Of a stretch of DNA of 64,000 bases, positions 1 through 8,669 are shown one piece after another. Both the position numbers and the translations under genes were made by a program. The DNA is from Pseudonocardia autotrophica. Its GTDB lineage: Bacteria > Actinomycetota > Actinomycetes > Mycobacteriales > Pseudonocardiaceae. The notes under the pieces were generated by a model that was not told the origin of the DNA, ran no database searches, and saw only the letters and a program-made list of their open reading frames with translations. The first letter of the stretch is position 1. Each line of letters starts with the position of its first letter. The DNA is taken from NCBI RefSeq assembly GCF_003945385.1, contig NZ_AP018920.1:2728001-2792000 (forward strand), read 5' to 3'.

Positions 1-2
1 CC

Positions 3-155
3 CCGGTCCTGCTGGACGAGCTCCGTCGGCGCGCAGTCGCGGCCGGGTGCTGTCGGATCGAACTCGACTCCGGCGTCGGCAACACCGGCGCACACCGCTT
101 CTACCTGCGCAATCGACTCGACATCAGCGCGTTCCACTTCGCCTGCGAGGTGTGA
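3..155 (+). CDS. GNAT-family N-acetyltransferase, C-terminal fragment
   Basis: The window opens inside this gene, so only the last 50 codons are visible, ending at TGA 153-155. The fragment reads LLDELRRRAVAAGC, then RIELDSG, then NTGAHRFYLRNRL. The A-H-R-F-Y segment after a beta strand is the usual C-terminal signature of GNAT acetyltransferases (the AHxFYxxxGF region), which move an acetyl group from acetyl-CoA to an amine. The substrate cannot be told from this piece. It lies 31 bp upstream of the IclR gene on the same strand. Confidence 0.6.
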   Translation, partial: PVLLDELRRRAVAAGCCRIELDSGVGNTGAHRFYLRNRLDISAFHFACEV

Positions 156-186
156 GCGGCACGGCTTCGGGATCAGGAGTTCCCTC

Positions 187-963
187 GTGAAGAACAAGCC
201 CACGTACGGGATCGAGTCGGTGGATCATGCGCTGCGCCTGGCCATGATCCTCCAGCAGGAGGGCCCCCTCCGGGTCACCGACGCGGCACGACGGCTCGGC
301 GTCGCCCGATCGACCGCGCACCGGCTCCTGTCGATGCTCGTCTACCGCGACTTCGCCGAGCAGGACGAGCACCGGCACTACGTCTCGGGACCGGTCCTGC
401 GTGCGCACCCCGTCACCGAATCGCTCGCCGGACTCCGACGGGTCGCGCTGCCCCACCTGGTGCGCCTCACCGCGCGCACGCTGGAGACCAGCAACCTGCT
501 CGTCATCGCCTCGGACCAGGCACGGTTCGTCGCGACGGAGGAGTGCGACCAGGTACTGCGGGTGGGGGACAGGGAAGGGCGGGTGATGCCCGCCCACCTG
601 GCCTCGGGCGGTCGCGCACTGCTCGCCACCCGGGACCCGGGCGAGGTGCGATCCCTCTACGACGGTCCGGACTCCGGCATCGACGTCGAGGCACTGCTCC
701 GCAGCCTGCGCCGCATCCGCCGCCAGGGGTTCGCGCTAAACGACCAACTCACCGAGACCGGTCTGACCGCGATCGGCTGTGTCGTGCCCGGACCTCCGGA
801 CTCGACCCCCGCGGCGATCTCGCTGGCCATGCCGACCGCCCGCTACCGGAAGGACCGCCTGTCCGAATGGGTGCAGGAGGTCAAAGCGACCGCGGCGGCC
901 ATCGCCGCCGACATCGACCCGGCGACGGTCGTCCGGAGCACGCGAGCGGAACCCGTCGAATAG
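187..963 (+). CDS. IclR-family transcriptional regulator
   Basis: A 258-residue protein of the usual IclR length. The N-terminal winged helix-turn-helix covers about residues 15-75 (LRVTDAARRLGVARSTAHR is the recognition region) and the ligand-binding domain fills about 80-250. The GTG start at 187 follows an AGGAG ribosome site 7 nt upstream. Members of this family control aromatic-acid catabolic genes in actinomycetes. Its position ahead of the transporter and flavin monooxygenase genes on the same strand suggests that it governs them, probably with an aromatic acid or its breakdown product as ligand. The ligand is inference. Confidence 0.9.
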   Translation: MKNKPTYGIESVDHALRLAMILQQEGPLRVTDAARRLGVARSTAHRLLSMLVYRDFAEQDEHRHYVSGPVLRAHPVTESLAGLRRVALPHLVRLTARTLETSNLLVIASDQARFVATEECDQVLRVGDREGRVMPAHLASGGRALLATRDPGEVRSLYDGPDSGIDVEALLRSLRRIRRQGFALNDQLTETGLTAIGCVVPGPPDSTPAAISLAMPTARYRKDRLSEWVQEVKATAAAIAADIDPATVVRSTRAEPVE

Positions 964-1055
964 CGACGGCCGGCGGCTCACGGAATCCGCGGCGTCGCGC
1001 CGATCCCGGGCGGGTCGGCGCGATTCGCCGGTGCGGCCGACGGCCGTGATCGCAG

Positions 1056-1112
1056 CATATTGTTCTGGTGTAGGGAAAATGCTGTACGCGGTTTCGTGCA
1101 GTGCCTGTACTG
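1056..1112 (+). promoter_or_regulatory. Candidate promoter/operator region ahead of the aromatic transporter
   Basis: The 231-bp gap between the IclR gene and the transporter holds the only AT-rich dip in this stretch (1056-1080). It also contains a 14-bp interrupted palindrome, CAGT-N6-ACTG, at 1099-1112, and CTGTAC occurs twice (1082 and 1105). This is where an IclR operator would be expected, but the symmetry is short and the assignment is weak. Confidence 0.25.
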
Positions 1113-1194
1113 GACGTCGCAACGGTGGCCCGCCCTACGGCGCCCCGATGCGGGTGACCGAGTTTCTTCCCCCACGAATACCGGAGTGGCCTCA

Positions 1195-2574
1195 ATGACC
1201 GAGTCCTCCCCCCGCGCCCAGGATCGCGATCCTCGGCGAGCCCGAAAGGCCCGCCTCGGGGCCCAGGTCGGTCTGTTCGTCGACATGTTCGACGTCTATC
1301 TGCCCGTGGTCGTGCTGAGCGCGGCGATGCCGTACTTCATCCCCGCCGACATGCCGGAGCCGACCAGTCGGATCGTGACCGCGGCGATCTTCGTCGCCAC
1401 GCTGCTGGGGCGCCCGCTCGGGGCCCTGATCTTCGGGTACCTCTCCGACCGGCACGGGCGCCGGCGCACCACGATCATCTCGCTCTACGGCTTCGGGCTG
1501 TGCACGCTCGCGATCGCCCTGCTCCCGGGCTACGGCTCGGTCGGCATCACCGCGGTCGTCCTGCTCATCGCTCTGCGGTTCGTCGACGGCGTGTTCCTCG
1601 GAGGCCAGTACACGGCGGCGACGCCACTGGCCCTGGAACAGAGTCCCCGTGATCGCCGAGGCTTCAACGGCGCGGTCATCATGACCGGATTCCCGCTGGC
1701 CTACTGCGCCATCGCCCTGCTGACGCTCGGCCTGCTGCTCGTCATCCCGGCGGGTGGGGCCGACTCGCCCTACGCCGTGTGGGGCTGGCGGATCCCGTTC
1801 GTCATCGGTGGGCTCCTCGCCGTGGGCTGGGCCGTCTGGTACACGCGCAACGTCGACGAGTCCGACGCCTGGAGCGACGCGAAGGTCAAGCGTCCGGAGC
1901 GCTCACCGCTCGCCGAGCTGATGCGCGGGGACAACCTGCGCGGCTTCCTGCAGGTCTTCGTCCTGATGTCGGGGGTGTGGCTCGCGTTCAACATGATCGG
2001 CGCGGTGCTGCCGGGGATCCTGAGTTCCGCGGCGGGGCTCACCGCCATCGAGTCGACCCTCGTCCTCGTCATCGCCTACGCGGTGCTCGCCGCGGGCTAC
2101 CTCGTCGCCGGGGTGATCGCGCAGCGGTTCGGCCGCAAGCCCTTCCTGCTGACCAGCGGGACGCTGATCAGCGTCGTCGCACCGTTCCTGTTCTGGCTGA
2201 TCGCCGGCGGGCAGGTGAGCGGTGTCGTGCCGGTCGGCGCCGTCGTGGTGCTGCTCGTCCTGGTCGTCGTCTCGATCTACTCCGTGGTGAGCACCTACAT
2301 CATCGAACGGTTCCATGTCGGCGTCCGGTCCAGCGCCTACGGACTCGGCTACACCACGGCCGTGATCATCCCCTCGTTCTACGCCTTCTACCAGGCAGGT
2401 CTGGCGACCGTGATGCCCTACGACCTGACCCCGCTGGTCTTCCTCGCGCTGGGCGGCCTGCTCGTGATCGTGGGAGCCGCCCTCGGTCCCGAGACGAAGG
2501 ACGTCGATCTCGGTGCCCGGCCCGTGCATGTCCCGGCGGAGGTGGACCGGTCCGGTGCCGCCGGCCGGGGCTGA
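1195..2574 (+). CDS. MFS transporter, metabolite:H+ symporter type
   Basis: A 459-residue, 12-helix major facilitator protein. The loop between helices 2 and 3 carries GYLSDRHGRRRTT, the MFS signature motif, preceded by GRPLGALIF as in the metabolite:H+ symporter group, which imports organic and aromatic acids. ATG 1195 is chosen because the hydrophilic N-terminus MTESSPRAQD leads directly to the first helix; an earlier in-frame ATG at 1060 would add unrelated sequence from the promoter region. It precedes genes for an FMN-binding protein, an MDR oxidoreductase and an aromatic hydroxylase, so uptake of a hydroxybenzoate-like acid is likely. The exact substrate is not shown. Confidence 0.85.
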   Translation: MTESSPRAQDRDPRRARKARLGAQVGLFVDMFDVYLPVVVLSAAMPYFIPADMPEPTSRIVTAAIFVATLLGRPLGALIFGYLSDRHGRRRTTIISLYGFGLCTLAIALLPGYGSVGITAVVLLIALRFVDGVFLGGQYTAATPLALEQSPRDRRGFNGAVIMTGFPLAYCAIALLTLGLLLVIPAGGADSPYAVWGWRIPFVIGGLLAVGWAVWYTRNVDESDAWSDAKVKRPERSPLAELMRGDNLRGFLQVFVLMSGVWLAFNMIGAVLPGILSSAAGLTAIESTLVLVIAYAVLAAGYLVAGVIAQRFGRKPFLLTSGTLISVVAPFLFWLIAGGQVSGVVPVGAVVVLLVLVVVSIYSVVSTYIIERFHVGVRSSAYGLGYTTAVIIPSFYAFYQAGLATVMPYDLTPLVFLALGGLLVIVGAALGPETKDVDLGARPVHVPAEVDRSGAAGRG

Positions 2575-2635
2575 CCCGGTCCCGCCCAGCACCCGATCAT
2601 CGAAGAACGACAGCCGAAAGACGAAAGAGGAGAGT

Positions 2636-3139
2636 ATGCCCGTCATCGATCAGGACATGCGGGACATCGTCGAGCGCGCGTGGCTCGCATTCGCAGCCAC
2701 CGTCTGCGACGACGGATCCCCGAATCTGTCACCGAAGGGCTCTTTGCGCGTCTATGACGACGACCATCTCGCATTCATGGACATCGGCTCTCCGGCCACG
2801 ATCGCCAATCTTCGCCGCGATCCGCGGATCGAGATCAACGTGATCGACGTGTTCAGTCGTCGCGGTTACCGGTTCACCGGTTCGGTGTCCTTCGCCGAAC
2901 CGGGCGCGCCGGAGTACGAATGGCTGAACCGGTGGCTGCTCGACCTCAACGGGCCGGGTTATCCCGCGAACGAGGTGGTCCTGGTGAAGGTGGAGCGGGC
3001 GCGGCCCATCCTGTCCCCGGCGTACACCTCGGGCGGCGCCGACCAGGACGCCCTCACCACCGCCTGGGAACAGCGCTACCGCACGACGCTGGCCGAGGTT
3101 CCGCTCGGCCCGCCGCCCGGCACGGGGGCAGCCGGATGA
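2636..3139 (+). CDS. Pyridoxamine 5'-phosphate oxidase-like FMN-binding protein
   Basis: A 167-residue split-barrel protein. The motif LSPKGSLRVYDDDHLAFMD followed by ANLRRDPRIEINVID is typical of the PNPOx-like FMN-binding group, whose members reduce or bind flavin or F420. The start at ATG 2636 follows a strong purine-rich site (AAAGAGGAGAG). Its stop overlaps the start of the next gene (ATGA), so the two are translationally coupled. The role is unknown; it may supply reduced flavin or act on an aromatic-pathway intermediate. Most family members of this type have no assigned substrate. Confidence 0.8.
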   Translation: MPVIDQDMRDIVERAWLAFAATVCDDGSPNLSPKGSLRVYDDDHLAFMDIGSPATIANLRRDPRIEINVIDVFSRRGYRFTGSVSFAEPGAPEYEWLNRWLLDLNGPGYPANEVVLVKVERARPILSPAYTSGGADQDALTTAWEQRYRTTLAEVPLGPPPGTGAAG

Positions 3140-4125
3140 CGGTCCCGGACACGATGCGGGCCGCCGTCATCCGAGCGACCGGAGGGCCGGAGCAGATCGA
3201 GATCGAGCACATCCCGGTGCCCCGTCCTGGCCCGGGGGACGTGCTGATCCGTCTGGAAGCCAGCGCCGTCAACCACGTGGATCTCTTCGTCCGGTCGGGT
3301 GCCTACCGGACTCCCATCCCGTTCCCGTTCGTCATCGGTCGCGACGCCGTCGGCACGGTCGCCGCCACCGGCTCGGACGTGACGGCATTCGCGCCGGGGG
3401 ATCGGGTGTGGTGCAACAGCATGGGATACGCCGGGCGGCAGGGAACGTTCTCCGAGTACGTGTCCGCACCCGGCGAGCGGGTCTATCCCCTGCGGGGCAC
3501 GGTGACTGCGGCGGACGCCGCGCCGGTCCTGCATGCGGGGGCGACCGCCGCGATCGGGCTCTTCCGGGAGGCCGCTCTGGCAGCCGGGGAGACGGTCTAC
3601 GTGGCTGGTGCGGGCGGAGCCGTGGGCGGCGCGGTCGTCCAGCTCGCGGTGGCCGCCGGCGCCCGGGTGGTGGCGACCGCGTCGGAGCGGGACGTGGAGT
3701 GGTGCACCGGGCTGGGAGCCGATGTCGTCGTCCCCTACGACGCCGACGACCTCCCCCGCCGGCTCGCGGCGGCCGCGCCGCAGGGATACGACGTGTGGTG
3801 GGACAACAGCGGCCGGCACGACTTCGATCTCGCGCTCCCGCTGCTGCGGCTGGGCGGACGGGTCGTCGTGGTCGCCGGGTTGCGGGCCACCCCGACGATC
3901 CCGGTCGGGCAGCTCTACGTCCGGGACGCGAGCTTGCGCGGGTTCGCGATCAGCAACGCATCCGTCGCCGATCTCGCGGACGCGGCGGCCCGTGTCGATG
4001 CCGCGCTGGCGTCGGGCTCCCTGCGTTCCCGGGTCGGCGCGACGTACTCGCTCGCCGACGCGGCGACGGCGCACGCGGCGATGGAGCAGGGCTCGGTGCG
4101 CGGGCGGGTCCTGGTCCACCCGTGA
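3136..4125 (+). CDS. MDR-superfamily NADPH:quinone oxidoreductase-like
   Basis: A 329-residue medium-chain dehydrogenase/reductase without the structural-zinc cysteine cluster, hence of the quinone-oxidoreductase type. An N-terminal GroES-like domain (about residues 30-125; PVPRPGPGDVLIRLEASAVN) is followed by a Rossmann domain with AGAGGAVGGAVVQLA around residues 158-173. NAD(P)H-dependent reduction of a quinone or enone is the likely reaction. The ATG overlaps the previous stop by 4 bp. Its place in the operon points to reduction of a quinonoid or unsaturated intermediate next to the flavin hydroxylase; that is inference. Confidence 0.85.
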   Translation: MTVPDTMRAAVIRATGGPEQIEIEHIPVPRPGPGDVLIRLEASAVNHVDLFVRSGAYRTPIPFPFVIGRDAVGTVAATGSDVTAFAPGDRVWCNSMGYAGRQGTFSEYVSAPGERVYPLRGTVTAADAAPVLHAGATAAIGLFREAALAAGETVYVAGAGGAVGGAVVQLAVAAGARVVATASERDVEWCTGLGADVVVPYDADDLPRRLAAAAPQGYDVWWDNSGRHDFDLALPLLRLGGRVVVVAGLRATPTIPVGQLYVRDASLRGFAISNASVADLADAAARVDAALASGSLRSRVGATYSLADAATAHAAMEQGSVRGRVLVHP

Positions 4126-4231
4126 GCCCGGGCGCCCCGTCGGCCGGACGGGGTCCACGTCGACTCCGCGGAGCCGTCTCCGCAGGGCGGACACCGTATC
4201 CGAGACACAGCAAGTCCACCGAGGAGCAGTG

Positions 4232-6115
4232 ATGGCCCAGTTCTACGTCGACGGTTACCGCCCGGGCGACCCGTTCGTCGCCGCCGAGCATCCCGCGGCC
4301 GCCCGGCGCCCTCCGACGATCCCGGCCACGACCGACGTCCTGGTCGTCGGCACCGGGCCGGCGGGCCTGGTGCTCGCCGCACAGCTGGCCGCGTTCACCG
4401 ACGTCGACACCGTGGTCGTCGACCGCCGGGACGGCCCGCTCGAGGTCGGGCAGGCGGACGGCGTGGCCTGCCGCACCGTGGAGATGTTCGAGGCCTTCGG
4501 GCTCGCCGACCGGCTCATCGGTGAGGGTTACCAGGTCAACGAGGTCGCGTTCTGGCGCCCGGACCCGGGCGAGCCGGACCGCATCGCCCGGACCGACCGC
4601 ATCCCCGACGTGGAGCCGGGGCTCTCCGAGATGCCACACATGATCGTCAACCAGGCTCGCCTGCTCAGCTACCTGCGCGAGTACCTGGCCCGCTCGCCGC
4701 GGCGGATCGAGCCCTACTACGGCCTGCACCTGACCGCCGTCGAGGTGGACGACGCACGCGAGCACCCCGTCGAGGCGACCCTGGCCCACGTCGTCGACGG
4801 GGTGGAGACGGGGGAGACCACGACGGTGCGTGCGCGCTACGTCGTCGGGTGCGACGGCTCACGCAGCAGCACCCGGTCGGCGCTCGGCCTGACGCTGGAG
4901 GGCGACTCGACGGACACGTCCTGGGGGGTGATGGACGTCCTGGTCGAGACGGACTTCCCGGACATCAGGCTCAAGTGCGCCGTCCAGTCCGCGGACCAGG
5001 GGAGCATCCTGGTGATCCCGCGCGAGGGTGGCTACCTCGTCCGGCTCTACATCGAGCTGGACAACGAGCGGGACCGGGAGATGCTGACGGGCCGCAGCGT
5101 GACACCGGAGAAGCTGGCCGCGGTCGCGAACCGCATCCTGCACCCCTACACGCTGACGGTGCACGACGTCGGGTGGTGGTCGGTCTACGAGATCGGGCAG
5201 CGGTTGTGCAGCCGCTTCGACGACGCGGCCGGCGACGATCCGGATGCCGTGCCGCGGGTGTTCATCGCGGGGGACGCCTGCCACACCCACAGCGCCAAGG
5301 CAGGCCAGGGTATGAACGTGTCGATGGCCGACGCCTGGAACCTCGGGTGGAAGCTGGGGGCCGTCCTGCGGGGCCGCGCACGGCCTGCGCTGCTGCGCAC
5401 CTACTCGGCGGAGCGGCAGGCCGTCGCGCAGCAGCTGATCGACTTCGACCGCGAGTTCGCCACCCTGTTCAGCGCCGCACCGGACGCCGACCCGGAGAAG
5501 TTCCAGCGCTTCTTCCGCGAGCAGGGCCGTTACACCGCGGGCATGGGGGTCCGCTACGCACCGTCCGTGATCACCGCTGCGATGCCCGCCCAGCACCTGG
5601 CCTCCGGGTTCGAGGTCGGGACCCGGTTCCACTCCGCGCCGGTCGTCCGGCTCGCCGACGCACGGGCCCTGCAGCTGGGGCACGTGGCACGCGCGGACGG
5701 CGCGTGGCGGCTCTACGTGTTCGCCGACCGGGCCGGGATCGCGACGGGGGGCCGGCTCCACGGGCTGTGCGCGCGGCTCAGCGAGATCGTCCGGAAGTAC
5801 ACGCCGGCCGGCGACGAGCCGGACTCGGTGCTCGATGTCCGGGCCGTCCTGCAGCAGCACCACCACGACGTCGAGACCGTCGACCTGCCCGCCGTCCTGC
5901 GTCCGCGCAAGGGGCGGTTCGGGCTCGTGGACCACGAGAAGGTGTTCTGCCCGGACCCCGCATCGGGCGACGTGTTCGACCTGCGCGGCATCGACCGCGA
6001 GGCCGGATGCCTGGTGCTCGTGCGGCCGGACCAGTACATCGCGCACGTGGTCGGGCTCGACGCCCCGGAGACGCTCGACGCCCTCCTCGCCGGAGCTCTC
6101 GCCGAGGCGGGATGA
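4232..6115 (+). CDS. FAD-dependent aromatic hydroxylase (3-hydroxybenzoate 4-monooxygenase / phenol 2-monooxygenase family)
   Basis: A 627-residue class A flavoprotein monooxygenase. It has the FAD-binding GTGPAG motif at about residues 40-45, the DG motif GCDGSRSSTRS near 205, and the second FAD motif AGDACHTHSAKAGQGMN near 347. A C-terminal thioredoxin-like domain (about 440-627) is the feature that separates the phenol hydroxylase/MobA group from the shorter p-hydroxybenzoate hydroxylases. The length matches 3-hydroxybenzoate 4-monooxygenase, which makes protocatechuate. ATG 4232 follows GAGGAG. It is the last gene of the IclR-linked aromatic set. A phenol or resorcinol substrate is an alternative. 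Confidence 0.8.
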   Translation: MAQFYVDGYRPGDPFVAAEHPAAARRPPTIPATTDVLVVGTGPAGLVLAAQLAAFTDVDTVVVDRRDGPLEVGQADGVACRTVEMFEAFGLADRLIGEGYQVNEVAFWRPDPGEPDRIARTDRIPDVEPGLSEMPHMIVNQARLLSYLREYLARSPRRIEPYYGLHLTAVEVDDAREHPVEATLAHVVDGVETGETTTVRARYVVGCDGSRSSTRSALGLTLEGDSTDTSWGVMDVLVETDFPDIRLKCAVQSADQGSILVIPREGGYLVRLYIELDNERDREMLTGRSVTPEKLAAVANRILHPYTLTVHDVGWWSVYEIGQRLCSRFDDAAGDDPDAVPRVFIAGDACHTHSAKAGQGMNVSMADAWNLGWKLGAVLRGRARPALLRTYSAERQAVAQQLIDFDREFATLFSAAPDADPEKFQRFFREQGRYTAGMGVRYAPSVITAAMPAQHLASGFEVGTRFHSAPVVRLADARALQLGHVARADGAWRLYVFADRAGIATGGRLHGLCARLSEIVRKYTPAGDEPDSVLDVRAVLQQHHHDVETVDLPAVLRPRKGRFGLVDHEKVFCPDPASGDVFDLRGIDREAGCLVLVRPDQYIAHVVGLDAPETLDALLAGALAEAG

Positions 6116-6358
6116 CGTCGAGGACGGCATGCCGTACGACGCCGGGAACGGGGCGCGCGGGCGGGGCCGGATGCGACGTTCACGGCCGGCCCATATCGAC
6201 GGTCCGGGGAGTCGTGACCTCCTGACCGCGCACGTGCCGGCGCTGCAGCGCGCCGCGGGCGGCATCGTGAAGCAGACCCGCTGACGCCGCCGTCGACCCA
6301 GCCACTGCCGCCGCCGTGCCCGCCGGCACCCCGTCGGCACCCCGTCGGCACGGCCGGG

Positions 6359-7321
6359 TCAGCCGCTCCTGCCGGCCCAGCCGATCGGGTCGTCCCAGGC
6401 CTGCAGGGTGCGGCGGCTGACGAAGCGGCGCCGTCGGCCGGTGATCGGGTCGTCGAACTCCAGTGAGCGCGACAGCAGTTGCAGCGGGCGGGTGAAGTCG
6501 CCGTCGGTGCGCGGGCGCAGCTCCGGGTACACGTCGTCGCCGAGGATCGGCACCCCCAGCCCGGCGAGGTGCACCCGCAGCTGGTGGGTCCGCCCGGTGC
6601 GGGGGAACAGCCGGTATCGGGCGACGCCGTCGCGATGGTCGTCGCGTTCGACGCGGGTCTCGGCGTTCGGCTCGCCCGGCTCGGTGACGGCGGCGAACAC
6701 CCCGCGCCGCTTCACGATCCGGGAGAACACGGTGCGCGGCAGCTCCAGCGCCGGATCGTGCGGGGCGAGCGCCTCGTAGGTCTTGGCGACCCGGCCGGTC
6801 GCGAACAGGGTCTGGTAGGCGCCGCGCAGCTCGGGCCGCACCACCAGCAGCAGCACCCCCGCGGTGGCCCGGTCCAGCCGGTGCGCCGGGCTGAGCTCGG
6901 GCAGGCCCAGCTCGTGGCGCAGCCGCACCAGCACCGTCTGCCGGACGTGGCTGCCGCGCGGGATGGTCGCCAGGAAGTGCGGCTTGTCGACGACGACCAG
7001 GTCGTCGTCGGCGTGCAGCACCTCCAGCGGGAACGGCACCGGCGCCTCGTCGGGCACCTCGCGGTGGAGCCAGAGCGTCGTCGACCCGGCGAACGGCGAG
7101 TCCGGGCGCAGCGGCCCGGCGGAGGTCACGATCTCCCCGGCGGCCAGCCGCGCGTCGATCCGGGCGGGGTCCACCTGCGGCAGCCGTGCGACGAGGTGCT
7201 CGCGCATCGTCGCCCACGGCCCGTCGGGCGGGGTGCGCAGGCGTGCCGGAGCGAGGCCGTCGCGGGCCGGCAGCGGCGGGGTCTCCCGGGCGGCGCGGCG
7301 GCGGCCGGAGCGGGATCTCAC
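6359..7321 (-). CDS. RluA-family RNA pseudouridine synthase
   Basis: About 320 residues. The catalytic motif is SPAHRLDRATAGVLLL, in which the aspartate of HRLDRxTxG is the nucleophile of RluA-type enzymes converting uridine to pseudouridine in rRNA or tRNA. The family's GRTHQLRVHLAGLGVPILGD motif follows. The N-terminal 60-80 residues are basic and S4-like rather than catalytic. I chose GTG 7321, where the basic N-terminus begins; an ATG at 7387 is possible but would lie close to the divergent CoA-transferase gene. The site modified in RNA is unknown. Confidence 0.85.
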   Translation of the reverse strand: MRSRSGRRRAARETPPLPARDGLAPARLRTPPDGPWATMREHLVARLPQVDPARIDARLAAGEIVTSAGPLRPDSPFAGSTTLWLHREVPDEAPVPFPLEVLHADDDLVVVDKPHFLATIPRGSHVRQTVLVRLRHELGLPELSPAHRLDRATAGVLLLVVRPELRGAYQTLFATGRVAKTYEALAPHDPALELPRTVFSRIVKRRGVFAAVTEPGEPNAETRVERDDHRDGVARYRLFPRTGRTHQLRVHLAGLGVPILGDDVYPELRPRTDGDFTRPLQLLSRSLEFDDPITGRRRRFVSRRTLQAWDDPIGWAGRSG

Positions 7322-7436
7322 GGGTGCGGAGCCTACGTCGGGTACCTGTGGTGTCCTCGCGGGGGAGCACCGACCGGTTGCTTGCATCGTGGGGCGTAGT
7401 TCATGATGTGAGTCGACTGCGATTCGAGGAGGATCC

Positions 7437-8669
7437 GTGTCCGATGTGACCGCGGACGGGCTGCCGCTGTCCGGCGTCCGCGTGCTGGAGCTGGGCAACT
7501 ACATCGCGGCGCCGACCGCGGGCAGGCTGCTCGCCGACTTCGGTGCAGACGTGATCAAGGTCGAGCGCCCGCGGACCGGCGACGAGCTGCGGAACTGGCG
7601 GCTCTACGCCGGCGACACCTCGATGCTCTACCGGACGCTGAACCGCAGCAAGCGCTCGATCACCCTCGACCTGCGCAGCGACGCCGGCCGGCAGGCCGTG
7701 CTGGACCTGGCCGCCCGCTCCGACGTCGTCCTGGAGAACTTCCGGCCGGGCACGCTGGAGAAGTGGGGCCTCGGCCCGGCCGAGCTCGACGCCGTCAATC
7801 CCGACGTCGTGCTGGTGCGGATCTCCGCGTTCGGCCAGACCGGCCCGCTCGCCTCCCGGCCCGGGTTCGCCGCCGTCGCCGAGGCGATGGGTGGCCTGCG
7901 CGCGCTGGTGGGGGAGGAGGACCGGCCGCCGTCGCGCACCGGGGTGTCGATCGGGGACTCCATCGCCGGTCTCTACGGCGCCTTCTCCGCCGTGATGGGC
8001 CTCTACCAGCGGGAGTCGAGCGCGGACCGGCCGCCGCTGAACCGGCGGTCGATGGACGTCGCGCTCAACGAGGCCGTCTTCTCGATGATGGAGTCGCTGG
8101 TGCCCGACCACCTCGCCTACGGGGTGGAGCGGCGCCGGGTCGGCGGCCGGATGGAGGGCATCGCACCGTCCAACGCCTACGTGTGCGGCGACGGCGGCAG
8201 CGTCGTCATCGCCGGGAACAGCGACTCGATCTACGGCCGGTTCATGCAGGTGATCGGCCGCCCGGATCTCGCCGAGGCGCCGGACCTGACCTCGAACGCC
8301 GGTCGCTGGGCCCGGCGCGACGAGCTGGACGGCGCGATCGAGACCTGGACCCGGTCACTGCCGCGGGACCGGGTGCTGACCGAGCTGGAGACCGCCGGGG
8401 TGCCCGCCGGGCCGATCCACTCGGCCGCCGACATCGTGGCCGACGAGCAGTTCCGGGCTCGGGACATGGTTCAGTACTTCGACGTCGACACCGGTGGCGA
8501 GGTGCCTGCCCGGGTCGGGTTCCCCGGCATCGTCCCGGTGCTGGACGGTCGCTCGGTGCCGGTCCGCCACGTCGGGCCCGATCTGGGCGCCGACACCGAG
8601 GACGTGCTGGGCGGCCTGCTGGGCTACCCGGCGGAGACCATCCGGGCGGCCGCGGGGGAGGACTCGTGA
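7437..8669 (+). CDS. CaiB/BaiF family III CoA-transferase
   Basis: A 410-residue type III CoA-transferase. The N-terminal VLELGNYIAAPTAGRLLADF and DVIKVERP motifs bind CoA, and the catalytic aspartate that forms the acyl anhydride is predicted at D174 in GVSIGDSIAG. It moves CoA from one carboxylic acid to another. The GTG start at 7437 follows GAGGAT. It overlaps the HMG-CoA lyase-like gene by GTGA, so the pair should act in sequence. Some mammalian and bacterial members charge 3-hydroxy-3-methylglutarate or glutarate, which would fit the neighbouring lyase. The substrate is inference. Confidence 0.9.
   Translation: MSDVTADGLPLSGVRVLELGNYIAAPTAGRLLADFGADVIKVERPRTGDELRNWRLYAGDTSMLYRTLNRSKRSITLDLRSDAGRQAVLDLAARSDVVLENFRPGTLEKWGLGPAELDAVNPDVVLVRISAFGQTGPLASRPGFAAVAEAMGGLRALVGEEDRPPSRTGVSIGDSIAGLYGAFSAVMGLYQRESSADRPPLNRRSMDVALNEAVFSMMESLVPDHLAYGVERRRVGGRMEGIAPSNAYVCGDGGSVVIAGNSDSIYGRFMQVIGRPDLAEAPDLTSNAGRWARRDELDGAIETWTRSLPRDRVLTELETAGVPAGPIHSAADIVADEQFRARDMVQYFDVDTGGEVPARVGFPGIVPVLDGRSVPVRHVGPDLGADTEDVLGGLLGYPAETIRAAAGEDS

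Noticed and set aside
6116..6358. Possible terminator or small gene between the convergent hydroxylase and RluA-type genes
   Set aside because: Only 12-bp palindromes (ACGGCATGCCGT and GCGCTGCAGCGC) and a short CCCGTCGGCA-type tandem are present; no stem is strong enough and no frame is credible.
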